Below are positions 14,401 to 26,396 of a DNA stretch of 64,000 bases, piece by piece. The DNA lies in the NCBI RefSeq assembly GCF_000524195.1, contig NW_020170390.1:1521560-1585559 (forward strand). Reading direction: 5' to 3'. Position 1 is the stretch's first letter, and every line of letters begins with the position of its first letter. Source of the DNA: Echinococcus granulosus. Its lineage: Eukaryota; Platyhelminthes; Cestoda; Cyclophyllidea; Taeniidae. The notes under the pieces are model-generated. The model was not told the DNA's origin. It did not search any database and saw only the letters and a program-made list of their open reading frames with translations. Both the position numbers and the translations under genes were made by a program.

Positions 14401-17400
14401 CTTGGCGTGCCGAAAGTGTTCTATCTTGTTACGCTTCATGCAAGAAAATATATTTGTTGAGTGTGCCTCTACTAAATAATAGTTTTTATTTTCCCTTTTC
14501 CTTCTCTCTAAAAGTCATTCAATATCTGCAATGGAGGAATTCCTGTATCTAAATCAAACGCTTTGGACTACTTTAATGTCACATTCGTTAGCCAATTTCA
14601 ATTGTACACTATAGTTCCCAGTTTGATTACTCAGAATTTGACGATATTGGAATGTCGAAGCCGATGAATTGGTGACCGTTATTCCCTTGAAAAGCGACTC
14701 CAAGCCTCTTGGAGGAGTGCTGGCAACTAGTGAGCCAATTGGCACGGGATGACTATGCGTCCGTCGGTACGGCAGCCTTCCCTGAATCAAACTCCACTGG
14801 GGCCACAGAGATTCCCCCATTAGACGAGCATTCCGCTGATTGGTCGTGCATCTCGGTGGCTCTGGGACCCCTCTTCTGCCTTTACAGCCGCATGCTTCGA
14901 TCCAGTCCTTACGTCACTGACATGGATCTCATGCAACGGCGTAATCTCTCGGAAAATAGCAGAATTGCAGAACAGGTGTGAATTCTTCTTCTCTTGTGTT
15001 TAAATAGAAAACTTGAACTGTTTTTCAGTTTACTTCCTCCCACTTTTCCACGCAAGGTACAGAGAGTTGCGATTTCTTTTGCCTCCATTATTTAGCCGTA
15101 CATCTTAATCGCAGTGCAAAAAATAATTCCTCGCGTCGGGTGAAATTTAGAGCCAAGATGCTATCACAAAACCATTGGGAGCGGCTTTATCAACGATCAG
15201 TGGATTATAGCCATTATACTGCCACACATAAGCATTACTTGATGAATCTGTTGATATGAGTTTTCTAAATATGCGACTTTCAGTGCAGTGAAATAGGATG
15301 GCAAATTATTTTATCGCATTGATGACCAAACGAATCCATGTTTATTTAGGATGAATTAGTTATTTGTATCATTTCATCATGGAGTTGTTGCTACTGTTGA
15401 ACATGTTCTACCCCTATTTCAAACACTCAGTGACCAAGAGTAATTCGCCTTTATGTGACCTATTTTTACTTTTGGGTTCTTCAGAACGAACAAAATCCCT
15501 GCTAAAAAGAAGCCGCCCCCCTCTTTCAAAATATCGTGCCAATGCAAAAATACATAGTAACTTGCAGGAACAGAGACTGCAACCTCCAGTTTGGAAAATA
15601 CTGCATTTATTAAAGTAAACTACTGCTATTGACATTTTAGTAGTGTGTTTTCACCTACAGCTGTAATTAAAAGAACATCAGGAAACCACTTTGAGGGCAT
15701 AGCTTATCTCAATAGCCTGGATTCATGTAATTACAGCTACCTTTCATCGACTGTTAGGCACTGGGGCTGATAGGCAGACTGATGTCCATGGTCAGTGCAG
15801 AAGGCCAATCTCCGCTGGACCCCTCCGCCGTCCAATTCCTAGTCCAGCGGCAAAATTGGGAGACCCTTGTCAGTGGCCTTCTTCAAGTCGCCAACCGACT
15901 TTTCCTCACTTGTCCCGAGGAATTCCGCGACACAAGTGGGCACGCATGCTTCTATCGAACTGCCTATTAACACGACCTCTAGAGGCATCACATATAAGTG
16001 ATAAGTTTATTCGAAAGCAAATTATTTAGATTGGAAAGAAAAGATGGAATGCAAGAATTTTTCGTCATATTAAAACGGTGGAACACTTTAACTATGATGG
16101 TGGCGTCCCAAGTTTTTAGCACTAAGAATGCTGAGCATTGGTGTATTTCAACGAAAGTATGCACGCTTTTAAGTTTTTAAAATTAGATTTCACTTGAGAT
16201 GAATACCTCAGCTCCTTTCTTCCGTCGTGGTTAGCGATTCGCAATACTATTTTATCGACTCTTTCATTGCAATACTTGCGACTCTTATTGCTAGGGCCAT
16301 TAATGTCATAAATTTCAGAAGCGCTCTGTTGCTGCCCTGTACACTCTATTTTTTTGAATGGCGTTAGGAGCTTCAGATGCGAAGTATGTTAATAACGTTT
16401 ACTTATGTGAGAAAAAAGTAACATAAGGAAATAAAAACTTCTTTTTCTGAAAATCTGCGTGGGTGTCACTGAGAAATTTGGTTTGACTCCGTTCTAGTTT
16501 TATTCAGTTTGTATTTTCTTCAACTTAGGAATTCTTCCCTGGCTCTATCGCCTCACCGAGATCAACAATATGATTCCTGATCTGGAAAAACGAACACGGC
16601 TTGGACAGCGTTTGGTTGGCGTCTTCTCGACTGCTGCATTCTGTATCCTTTTCCTTGCTTCCAATGCTTTTATTGTCACTATTATTTCCCAATTACCTTC
16701 ATTTTCCTTCGGTTGCCATTCAAATGCCTAGCTTTTGGGCTGTTGTCATCAATTTACATTTGCCTAATCAACAACCAAGTTTATATGAAACTATGGTGCC
16801 GATATTTTCTTTTTAGGTTTGCATTTCTCCACATCACTCAAATGAATGGAGCATAGGATCTCCTTAGATTATCTTGGTGTAGATAGCATGCGTAGGAATT
16901 TCGCTAACTCAGTAATGCATGTTTGCTGATAAAGCGATCGGCTGAAGCTAGGTCATATAGTTTGATTCATTTCTCGTACTCTTTTTATGCAATTATAGTC
17001 TGCGTTGTTTTCCGTTATTTGGCGTTCATGGGTTCTGGGAAAGAGTCGCGAAATGTATCTGCCGAATGATCAAGTTTTGTATCCGCATCACTTCCACATA
17101 CTTTTGTTGCGGTTTACTTCCATTTGACATCTTTATTACACCTTAGAAAGACTTTCAATGTACCTATTATTTTAAACGCTTCCTGCTACATTTAAATGAG
17201 ATTTCTAACTTTGTTGTGACGCCTTAACTTGGAGATGTACGTGTAGGTCTAGGTACGGAGGCTGTAATGATGACTTGGGTGATGCCTGGTTTGGATCGGT
17301 TGCGACTGGACTTTGTAGAAGCCGGTGAAAAGGGGTCCGCTGAGGGGCTGGAACAGCTTTCTTCCGACCTCCGCCAACGCCTAGCCAACTACACCAGTCC

Positions 17401-19378
17401 TTCGTAAGTTCTCCTCATTCTGATCACGACTAGTAGCAATCTTTGCCTTTATTACGTTCGTTAAGCGTGCCTGACATCAGCAGATTTGATCGTTTGTAGG
17501 AACTAGTAGATGTATTGTGAAAGTTTACGGCCATTGCATGGTGAAAACGAAATATCTGATTTTGGCGCCCAGATTCTACAAAGGACTGTGACGCCTAGTT
17601 GTTGAGATGTCACCTCGGCGTTTATTCAATTTTCTCTTCTATTTTATTATTTACCTGGCAATTCTAGTGATTGCAACTCATTTTCACATAGTTCCAAAAG
17701 TGTGCGCGTTCGCATGACCTCCTGGTTGTAATAAAACAGCCCTTATGCATGAATAATTCAAGTGCGAGATTCTCTTTTGTTTGAATTATGGAAATCGGGT
17801 CTTGCATCAGCAGCACAACGTGAAAATCTCGTTTTTGCTCAGGATTATTTTACTTTTACATCTCTCAAGAGGAGTATCGCTAGTGGATTTATCTAGTGAA
17901 AGTGCTTCACTGGGGCCCATTCCAGCTACTCCAGTGACCTCCATGCAAATTATTTAAAAACCGGTTTCCTTCAAACTCCGAATGCTTTTTCTCTTCAAAG
18001 GCACTCTCGTTCATTTTCGACTGTAGAGGATGGGCTGATTTATGCGCAAAGAATCCTATCAAATATGGACAGGAAGTCTTTCGGTTAAAGGTTTGCATCT
18101 AGCATGCAAGAGAAGTGCCTTCCACTTACAGGAGCAATATGAGTTCTTTTTTGTCGGCGCTTAGGTATTGACAAGGTGCAGTGCTTATCAATGACGGCAA
18201 AAAAGAAGTGGGTTATCGTCCGTCCTGCTTATTTTTTGAGCATACGAACCAAGACCTCTGTAGAAGCCTGTTTAATGCTTTTCCTAGACTAATAGCTGGA
18301 ACGGTTTTTAACTAATCACTTATTTCTAGAGTGTCAATCAGTAACACAAACCAAATTAGTTTTGGGGTAAGAATGCCTTGTTTATTGTAAGAAAAAGTGC
18401 GTGTGCTTAACCTACTTGGTGTTGGATATGGACTAAGGGAACATTTTTTTGGTGTCCGAGACAATTCACCTAGCTGGTGTGATGTCCAGTATTCAAATTA
18501 AGTGAGTCATCGGCAATCTAGAGGAAACATACCTATGGAGCGATCTGACAAATATCAAGATTAATCTCATGATATTCGATATGAGTCCCTCCACACCTTG
18601 AAGAAAAGTATTTGGTAAGCTTAATGCCATTCAAAAGCAACCGATGGCAAAGTTACAGTGTTTCATTAACATTTTCCCATATTTTGTTGTGTGTGGCTTC
18701 GAACTCGATGGTTTTGCTGATTAACATCTAATCCTACAATATTCAGTCGAACAGTAGGCCAGTGTACTCTATTTGATGGGAAATTTTTAATGCAAGTGCA
18801 ACTTGACGTGCGATCTAGGCTAGATAAAAGCCTTACTTCTATGTCTATTTGAGTGTTTATGTGAACTGGGTGTAGCTTACACCTTGCCACTATTTCTAAT
18901 TGAGTGCAAGCGTTGTTTAGTTTTGCCTAGCTATTAAATCTTTTTTTTTCATGGCTCTGTGCCGTTTTACACACTTTAAGAAGAATAAATATGCATTCCA
19001 TGCTCATGAATTGAGTCGGTACCGGAAATGTCGCGATTTCTCGACTAGTTTAGGATAACGCTTTCATTCCTCCGCCAGCGCGTAGCTATTTATTCTTCGG
19101 AGTAGAATGTTTTAAAGCATTTTGAGATACCAGTATACTAGGAAGCCGTCATCTTACAGGCCACATTTGGGATCCAGGTCTGGATTATTTTGACACTTTT
19201 CTACTTTCACTGCTTTGAGTCTTATATCACGGAAATTGTTGTTTCTAGGCCGGTGCAACCGATTGCAGCGGATACAACAAAGAACAGTCTGCGACAGAAG
19301 TTTGCAAATCTCCTAAACTCAGCCTCCGACTCCCCAATCACTCATGGCAAAAAGTTTCCCTTTGTCAAGCATTCATGA
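329..19378 (+). CDS. RELCH: RELCH-like protein (LisH, coiled coil, HEAT repeats)
   Basis: Homologue of RELCH/KIAA1468, known in mammals as a Rab11-binding adaptor that works with OSBP in cholesterol transfer from recycling endosomes to the trans-Golgi. I join these exons, checking phase: 329-545, 602-769, 874-1085, 2209-2484, 3367-3476, 4161-4406, 5367-5538, 6401-6581, 7613-7734, 9375-9779, 10872-11181, 11351-11754, 12153-12336, 12418-12494, 12568-12674, 13637-13866, 14695-14975, 15758-15935, 16529-16642, 17247-17403, 19249-19378 (TGA). The total is about 1426 residues, against about 1216 in human, the excess being low-complexity inserts. Gene identity is strong; the joints at 6401, 13866 and 14695 are the least secure because their splice signals are weak. 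The first Met at 329 is followed directly by the LisH motif. The N-terminus is shorter than the vertebrate one, so a missing 5' exon is possible. The gene order along the protein matches the human protein throughout. Confidence 0.88.
5367..19378 (+). other. RELCH: RELCH HEAT-repeat half and C-terminus
   Basis: The exon at 5367 begins the region matching human EVSRIADS (here EVSRLADTLDEIIVAIG). Then come ICLHPDAEVRDQLLRTLFNL (exon 6401), IESELLPQIWSQLNERP (7613), LRSSLLLSILLQSIEEEKAE (9375), LFGKAFGAAAVQSHL (12153), DPAVRRTASNIFYTLI (13637), LLQVANRLFLTCPEEFRDT (15758), ILPWLYRLTEINN (16529) and VMPGLDRLRLDF (17247). The last corresponds to the human FLPGLRCLRTDM. The exon at 12568-12674 was found by phase and alignment logic rather than as a long open frame. 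It lies in a 107-nt window and restores phase 2 into 13637. The exon at 11351-11754 carries an acidic, Ser/Thr-rich insert absent from human. The final exon ends with TKNSLRQKFANLLNS before the stop, echoing the vertebrate KxKFLNKMGQL tail. Confidence 0.82.
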
Positions 19379-20547
19379 GAATGGCGTTCATACCAATCAT
19401 GCTAACTTTGCCATCTTGGCTGTGATGTTTTCTGCTTTCTCAGGTTTTATTGTTGTTTTGTGCTCATTTTTTGCTTATTTCCACTGCTTTCAAGTGTACC
19501 ATTTGACCATCTGTCTGCACTTCATATCGTTGCTTTTTTTCAGATATAAACACGTCAGGATTTTGTGTCGCTGATGTTTTTAATGATCACTCATTACAGT
19601 ACAAGTTGGTTGTATTTGTTTTTTGGTTTGCTGAATACTTTACTGTCATTTCGCTTCATTTGTGCTCTTTTCAGCCAGGCCACAAATGGTCATCATTACT
19701 CGCTGCGCGATCTTAAACAGAGTACCCATAGTGCGGGTTTGTTAATCTCATTTCCATGATTTTAATTTGCGTGGGCGTAAGTTATTTTTGAGACTGTAGA
19801 CGCCACGTTGACCGATAGATTTTGACAAAGAAAATTGCTTTTTCGTAGTTTTTGCGTAATTGTACAGCTGTAAGTTGCCATTTCACTTTGATATATGAAT
19901 CTAAGAGAAGTTATACATAAGTCGCACCAACTGTATTGGGATGTATAGTCAGTTTTATTTCTCTGAGCTTTACAAGTTAGCCGTTGTTTGCATATTTCAC
20001 AAGAAATAAGCCTTGAACCAGACAGTGTAGTGTAAATACTATGTGAGGGGCATTACGAGAAAGTGGGATGTACTACCCCCTGGGTTGCTTTTTGTGCATC
20101 TAGTTACCTTTTCCTCGAAGCATCACGTGGGGGAGTTACAGTAACGAGCACTGAGGTTGAGAACATGCCAAGTCCACATCCATTCAAAGCACTGCCCAAA
20201 GGGGGTAGGAGTCGCACGCCCAATCCGTAATTAGAGGCTCGCCTGCCTCGTTGATTCCTCCTTTACGCTAATTTACTTGGGGCACGGTCATCAACGCTCC
20301 CTTTGAACGGGTAGTATAACCCCAAATACTATCCCTGTTCCGTAATGCTAAGGCCAAGTTATAAAGGAAAAAGTCTGTCTTGGCATTAACTGTAATTTAA
20401 AGCGTTTCAGGCAAATTGACGTTACCAAGTATGGTCACTTTGTATGGAGGAGTGAATGACTAAAACTTGGTGTCCCATAAAGAGATAATATAATTCCCGT
20501 CTGAAATAATTTTCATTTTATTAACTTTCTTCATTTGTTTGTGTTAC
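19379..20547. other. Spacer downstream of RELCH
   Basis: Holds the presumed RELCH 3' UTR. No canonical AATAAA was seen in the first 600 bases after the stop. The piece around 20040-20330 is more GC-rich and may be an old repeat, but I could not match it to anything else in the window. No gene is recognised. Confidence 0.3.
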
Positions 20548-20706
20548 TGTAAAACTTTGATTATTTGCTCAACTCATGTCTTTGGTTTCACGGGAACTTC
20601 CACTGGGCAACATGTCAGTATCCCCCAGGCCCTCCGTATGTTATCAGTACATTTTCTACCATAGTATTGTCTTCTTTCGCCTTCAAAAAAGTCTTGGGAC
20701 GTTGTA
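20548..20706 (-). repeat. Interspersed element copy A (minus)
   Basis: Read on the minus strand it starts GTCCCAAGACTTTTTTGAAG, continues with a GCGAAAGAAGACAATACT core and GGGGGATACTGACATG, and ends near CAAAGTTTTACAG. The same order of blocks occurs in the copies at 26041, 27341, 27668, 35385 and 52000. It is degenerate, has no coding capacity and is a short non-autonomous dispersed element. Confidence 0.7.
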
Positions 20707-21368
20707 TTCTTTCTCTCCTTATTCAAGACCGGTTGGGTCACAAGGTACTGGCATTTGCTCTTCTTATGCATGGTTTTGTTTACCGGTTGACAAAATGGAA
20801 ATATTGCCAGTCAAGTTAAAAATGAATAATGACATGTTTCTAAATCATTCAACTTAATCGCAACAATAATAAACAGGTAAGTAGTAAGCGAAGTGTTGCG
20901 TGATCGCCAAAAGATTTTGATATTAAGATTTACCCCTTTATCTTGATCGTTTTGAGGCTATCCTTATTTGATGTGAGACGAAGCTGCATTCCTAGGATTG
21001 CAGTGTCAGTTAACTGTCAGGGAATGAAGCAGGATTTGCATTCCTGAATAAAAATTCGGCTTCTTTAAAAGCTATAAAGGCCATTAAAGCATAGTCTTTT
21101 AGTAATTAAGCTGTTTCACGGGGCACAGAGTACTTCTACTTTAATTCCCTTATAGAAACTTAATCTATAGTACCGTAAAATAATATCCTCTTTTCATGTT
21201 CCCTGACAAGCACATATTTAAGCCATAATTGTAATGAAGAAGCGAGGTGAAAGTAGAATCGCTATTCCGTACGATTCAATGAGGTGCATCCGTTTGAACT
21301 CGCCCCTACTCGCGTACGCACGTCCGCACACTGCACGCTAATTGGTGGGAGCGACTGGCCCAGAGCTC

Positions 21369-21376
21369 TATAAATA
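21369..21376 (+). promoter_or_regulatory. TATA box of peptide gene 1
   Basis: TATAAATA, 37 bases before the ATG at 21413, with an inverted CCAAT (ATTGG) about 30 bases further upstream. The spacing implies a very short 5' UTR. Peptide gene 2 has the same arrangement of ATTGG, TATA and short leader. Confidence 0.65.
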
Positions 21377-21412
21377 GACGTGGCGGTGGAAGTCAAAACC
21401 ATTTGCTGCAAG

Positions 21413-23643
21413 ATGAGAGTGCTGGTGCTGTCCAACCTTCTCTGCTTAGTACTCCTAGTTCTGTTCGTTGGGGACATCTCTTCGATGACGGCACGGTTGC
21501 CGAGGCACCGATTCCCTACCGAGGACCCCTATAACGGGGACTTCTTCGACGCCGAGGCAGGTGACGATGACAACTACGAAGAGGTTCCAAGACCCCACCA
21601 TCACAGCCGTAAGTGATCTCAGCTTACTGTCCTCTCACTGTCTACCAAAGTGTAAAATCTCCGGTAATTTATCCAACTCTCACCCTGATTGTGAGACACA
21701 AAATTAGTCGAAAATTTTCAATAACTGAAGATTAGGAGCATTGCTAGAGAGGCAATACTTGATAAGTGTTGCTGATCCATCGAAGATGTTGCCAGCTGAG
21801 ATGTATGGTATGAGCTCGATTATACGATATGAAAGTTACTAATCTTGTGTATGAATGGGTAGGTTTGTGAAGATGGGAAACGCAGTGAGTACTTCCTCTA
21901 TAACCAGTGTGGGGGTCACATCTATTTTGAATGTTGAATTTTACATCGTCCCTCTTAATATGGAAGCCTGATTATAACATTGCTACTTTATCACATTCCA
22001 TTTATGTAATCCTTTACATTGTTTTCCTTTATGCCGTAGCAAATTGTGCCAATTTGCAGTTTGTCAATTGGGATCGAGAGAAATATATTTCTTTAGCTTT
22101 ACGCGCATCCTCATAGGTATCCTCTAATAAGTATTAATATTCTTCCATTTGGAAGTTTAAGAACCGCTGGGATTCAATTTGGCCAATTTAAACCCATCCT
22201 TTTGTATGTATGTACGCTATTCGTCGGTACGTTCATTTCGGATCATCCTGCCGGCAGGTAGAAGTGTAAGTAGAAAACTTATCTCGATGGCGAGGGTGCA
22301 TAGAGTTAAGATGCTCCGCCCGAAACGCATGAAGAGTTTGGAACGCTTTCTGAAAAAAAACTCGCTTACTTATTTAAGAAATCAAAACTTTTAGTCATTT
22401 AGTTACGATTCAACCACAAAATTGCCATGTTTGCCAATAATTTGAATGTCAGGTATCATTCAAAATAGCTTATATCATACATATACATTTGACACACCAT
22501 CTCTCCCAGCGCAGAGTCGACTGTTCTCCCGACAAATTGGGGGGAAGAGAGGCAGTGAGTTGGGTTGGGCAAAATTTATTGCACATACGCTACGATGTTT
22601 GCGTCCAGTTGGGTACGAGACATCACCAAAGGAAAAAACAGCTTTTCAAATTTATTTTTTCGAAATAACGCAAGGGAACATTTAATTAGCAAACTCATTT
22701 AAGTTTCCCTCTGTGCTTGAAATTGCATTGAAAGTGAGCGTAAACGGCTAACAAATTGTCTTTGAAAACTGCATTGCTGAGGGGAATCATTCCCAACGTA
22801 AGTAATTACAATTTTTTTTTATTTATTGTAAACAGAAAATTGGCGAAGTCAAAATAAAGAAATAAATAGTTTTTCATAGTCAAATCTATATTGCATATAG
22901 AATAGAGCAAATGGATATCACTATTTTTCAAGCCACTCAGGTCTTCAAGAAAAAAAGGGTGTCATGGTTGCTCCTTCGAGCAAAGAAATGATATTAAATC
23001 TGAGTTCCGACATTACTTTCTTATACCTAATTCGCATTTCACCGTTAAAGTTCCTTTTTTGACTTCAAAAATCGAGTAAGTGCACATGTTTAATTGGACT
23101 CCAGCTCTGAGGTACGCATTTCCCCCTACCACTGACCCCTCGAAAGCATTTACTTGAGATGGACATTTTTTGTCTGTGCTATTCACTGTTTCCAACTATT
23201 CCAGTTGACAAGTTAAATGGCATGGCAAAGAGGAGGAAAAGAATGAAGCACTCTTGGAAAATGACAAAGAAGAGTGGACAATTAAATATTCCACTTTGAC
23301 TGAATGAAAAGTAGAATCACTACCTTTTTCGTGCATAGCTACTTTAATTAAACCATTGCTTTTTAATTCATTTTTGAAAGCCTAGATGTCAGAAACTAAC
23401 AAATTTGAATTTCCTCTTCATTAAATGGTGCTGGTGTGCTAGATAATAGAATTTCTAAAAAAGTCTGTATTTGGGTAAGGTCACTCAATCGGTCGTGATG
23501 CTCGAGTGGGTATCATGACATCCAGCGATTTGAATGGATAATCTGCTGAATTGTTCAGTTTCCATAAATTCACACTGAACTTATCAACGTTTTACCATTT
23601 TGCAGGTTTTACTAAAAGGCAACTTCGCAATCTTGCCGGGTAA
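21413..23643 (+). CDS. Putative neuropeptide-type precursor 1 (ends KRQLRNLAG)
   Basis: Two coding exons, 21413-21608 and 23606-23643, joined in phase 1, giving 77 residues. Residues 1-24 are a clear signal peptide with a leucine-rich core (LLCLVLLVLFVG). The middle is acidic (DAEAGDDDNYEE) and His-rich (PHHHS). The end is FTKRQLRNLAG-stop. A dibasic KR, an N-terminal Gln and a C-terminal Gly are the textbook marks of a processed peptide: prohormone cleavage after KR, cyclisation of Gln and amidation on the Gly would give pGlu-LRNLA-amide. The donor at 21609 is GTAAGT and the acceptor before 23606 is TTTTGCAG. Exon 2 runs only to 23650, where GTGAGT begins, so an intron follows in the 3' UTR. 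I do not recognise a named family with certainty. Skipping the 45-nt exon 2 would keep the frame and give a different 49-codon tail in exon 3. Confidence 0.6.
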
Positions 23644-23650
23644 ATCGGAG
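23606..23650 (+). other. Micro-exon 2 of peptide gene 1
   Basis: A 45-nt exon between a TTTTGCAG acceptor and a GTGAGT donor. It carries the whole predicted mature peptide, its KR cleavage site, the amidation Gly and the TAA stop, then only 7 nt before the donor. A stop this close to the last junction should not trigger nonsense-mediated decay. Confidence 0.6.
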
Positions 23651-24139
23651 GTGAGTGGCTTAAGCTTAAGAATGAAGGATTTATGATTGCATGAAACGAC
23701 ATTTGGCGTATGACCAAAATCATAAGTGATTAAAACACTTAGCAGCGGCTACCTTGGTCATGCTTGTGTGGAGAGCAATTGTTTAAATTCACTCACATGT
23801 TTGGCAACGTAGGGCAGTTTTCCTATCCGTCAACAAGCGTCGAAGTGCAATCCTATATTCTACCCGTTGTCCCATTTAGCTGCAGGTACTCAGCAATGTC
23901 GCATGCATTAATGTTGATTAATGCGTGTAATATTATGTATATTGCTAAGCATTTAGCACCAAAATCTCCCAACTGCCTAGAGGCTTGCATTAGAAGTTTG
24001 GTAGCATATGGGTGTACCCTTCTGCATTCGCTGTTCGCAGACCATCTCACCTCTTAGAGCTATCCGTCAATTGGGTATAAAAACTGTACACATATATCTA
24101 CATATTCCCACCGTTACCCTTAACTACTGCGTGTTTCAG

Positions 24140-24330
24140 GTAGATGCAACTGGAAGCCTGGAGAACTCTCCATCTCCATTACCGAAAACCCATTCTTCAT
24201 TGATTTGCGTTTTGTTTCACCAGTTGGCACCACTTCTGTTTCCATCGCATCTCCTATAACGGATTTTAGCGTTCTGGATAATGAATGATATTTTATAAAG
24301 TTCGAATAAATGAAAAATAAAGACAACAAG
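24140..24330 (+). other. Last exon (3' UTR) of peptide gene 1 with AATAAA
   Basis: The acceptor GTGTTTCAG precedes 24140. Two poly(A) signals, AATAAA at 24305-24310 and 24316-24321, follow. Read from exon 1 directly (exon 2 skipped) it is open for 49 codons to the TGA at 24286-24288, which may be chance. The true cleavage site is not visible, so the end is approximate. Confidence 0.5.
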
Positions 24331-26040
24331 CTCCTTGTTCCATCACACCAAACCACTTTACTTCGTTTTCACTTGAAAATGCAATTCGACGCGTTAAAAT
24401 TTGAATTTTTCCGCTGGATAAGTCAAGCCGTTCGCCGAAGGCATTAAAACCGTGCGCAATAAATTTTCTTTTGAGCATTTTTAATAAATGAGTGAAAAGA
24501 CAAATTTGTGTAACTCCTTGAAGTTGTCGTATCCGTTGCCATCACGATTTCCTAGACTTGAATTCAATGACGCTGCGACGCGATATACTTGAATTTGAGC
24601 ACTATAGAAGTGTGGGAGTTTTTTACTGATACTAATCAGGGTTAATATGCTTGGAAATTCCCGAAAGTGCTTTTATTACAGCATTAGATCAAACTCTGAA
24701 GTTGTGTTCATTCCATTTTACGCACACCTTTAATAAAAAATAGTGTACAGTACTGCGTTCGTTACGCAATAAAGCTGTTGACGAGGCTGTAATTCAAAGC
24801 AATACAGTTTGAAGTGTTGGTACCCACTAGTCTTTATGGGGGAACCAAGAATTATAATGCGTAAATAGCGGTGGCTTGGTGTTTTCATACATCCCCACCA
24901 TTAATGCGGTGCTCACATTTGCCCTGAAGAGGTTATGGGGGGGTGACCGCCTGGTGGCGTAGATGGCATGAATGCGTCAGGATGATAGGAGACTGGATAG
25001 ATCCACGAAGTCAGGCATACAACCAAAATCAGTATCCTCTTACTCTGTTTTATCATAGATTAATTGCTTGGATGGGAGATGTCAAGTATAATGGTGTGTA
25101 AAACCTGGGAAAATATTCGCGGTGAGAGAATGACGTCCAATCACAGATATCTTCATTGCTGTCTTAAAAAACTCAATTTGCTCATGAAGAAGCCCGTAGC
25201 CTAGACGTGCAAATCCAAAATCCCTGACTCGCGAAACACGAAACAAAGCCTAATTTACAAAAAACTATAGAGACGGGCTACTGAAACCCTTTTTGATGTT
25301 AATGCACTGCAGTTAAATACCGTTCCTCCAATTAAAGCCTCAGGGAAACAAAAGTGGATCGTATCCGGCCCCTGTCTTCATTCTCAAACACACTTTGGAG
25401 TAAATTTTGGAGCCAAATAACTACTTTTGCATAATAAAGCACCCTCATTCCCACCAATGATAGGCAAGCGAATCGAAGTGAAGAACCACCGCAGGGACCC
25501 AAACAATAGTCCCTTAGGTTCATTATGACCTAAGCTTTCAACATCTTAAACAAATGCCTAATTATCTGAAAATTTACTACAGTAAAGTGAAATTAATAGA
25601 AGAAATGGGACAACAGCAATTCTAATAAACTGGATTTTTACATATTACGAGTGATAATTAAGTGAAGAGAGTGAGAAAGTTATTACGACCGAAGTAAAAC
25701 CAATCCACAGTGCTCCTTCCTGAAAAGGGACTCAAAAATCGTTCACTTACACTAGTTGCGTTGAAAATAACGTAAAGATGGTTAATTTTTAATCATTTTT
25801 ATTTTGGTACAGTCAAGTTAATAACCGCCAAAAACGGAACTTAAAAACAACGCCTGGCACCATGCGTTTATGATCTTTCCTTTTAAACACAAAACCTTAA
25901 TTCATATTATAAAGAGCAAATTCTTCTTTGAGTTCAGCTTATAACACTCCACGATACTCAATGGAAATGTAAATCTTTCTGCAAATAAAAACCAACTAAT
26001 TTGACTGTGATGATGAAAATTTTGCTTAAAAATATAGGTA
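24331..26040. other. Spacer with no recognised gene
   Basis: AT-rich sequence with short random frames only. A GC-richer patch at about 24880-25020 has a run of seven G. I see no splice-bounded coding exon, RNA gene or clear repeat match. Confidence 0.35.
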
Positions 26041-26110
26041 GCAGCGCCCCAAGACTTCCCTGAAGACGAAAGTGGACATAATGCCCGGTCGGAATACATG
26101 TATATTTGAC
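26041..26110 (+). repeat. Interspersed element copy B, left half
   Basis: Starts GCAGCGCCCCAAGACTTCCC and runs through TGAAGACGAAAG to GGAATACATGTATAT, the 5' half of the element. The rest of this copy resumes at 26291 after an inserted opposite-strand copy. Confidence 0.65.
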
Positions 26111-26137
26111 ATAAAGTAAGGCTAAGTGTATCGCTTT

Positions 26138-26290
26138 GGACGCCACTTTGTGTCTTGGCTATTGTAACCTCGCCGAATGGGCTGGTCTCTAGGGCTAGCC
26201 AGTAGCCCCAGGCTCCTCTGCACGTTGAATGTATATGTACATTCTGCCCAAGTATTGCCTTTTTTCGTCTTCAGGGAGGTCTCGGGCGCT
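26138..26290 (-). repeat. Interspersed element copy C (minus), nested in copy B
   Basis: On the minus strand it starts AGCGCCCGAGACCTCCCTGA, then GAAGACG, TTGGGCAGAATGTACAT, GGCTACTGGC, CAGCCCATTCGGCGAGGT and AAAGTGGCGTCC. The last two blocks match copy D. It lies between the two halves of copy B, so it inserted later. Confidence 0.65.
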
Positions 26291-26396
26291 GTTAGCGTGG
26301 CCCAAAGGCCAGCCCACTCGGCGAAGAAACAATGGCGGAGCACCTATGCAGTCCCTTTACCAAAACCGAGAGTTAAACAAACAACCAACATATTAC
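26291..26396 (+). repeat. Interspersed element copy B, right half
   Basis: GTTAGCGTGGCCCAAAGGCC, then AGCCCACTCGGCGAAGAAAC, CCAAAACCGAG and a 3' end of AACAAACAACC...TATTACA. This is the same 3' terminus as in copies D, G and H. Confidence 0.65.

Noticed and set aside
20040..20330. GC-richer segment with GTGGGATGTACTACCCC and a partly inverted GGGTAGTATAACCCC
   Set aside because: The inverted similarity is short and no second copy is seen in this window, so it was not called as a repeat.
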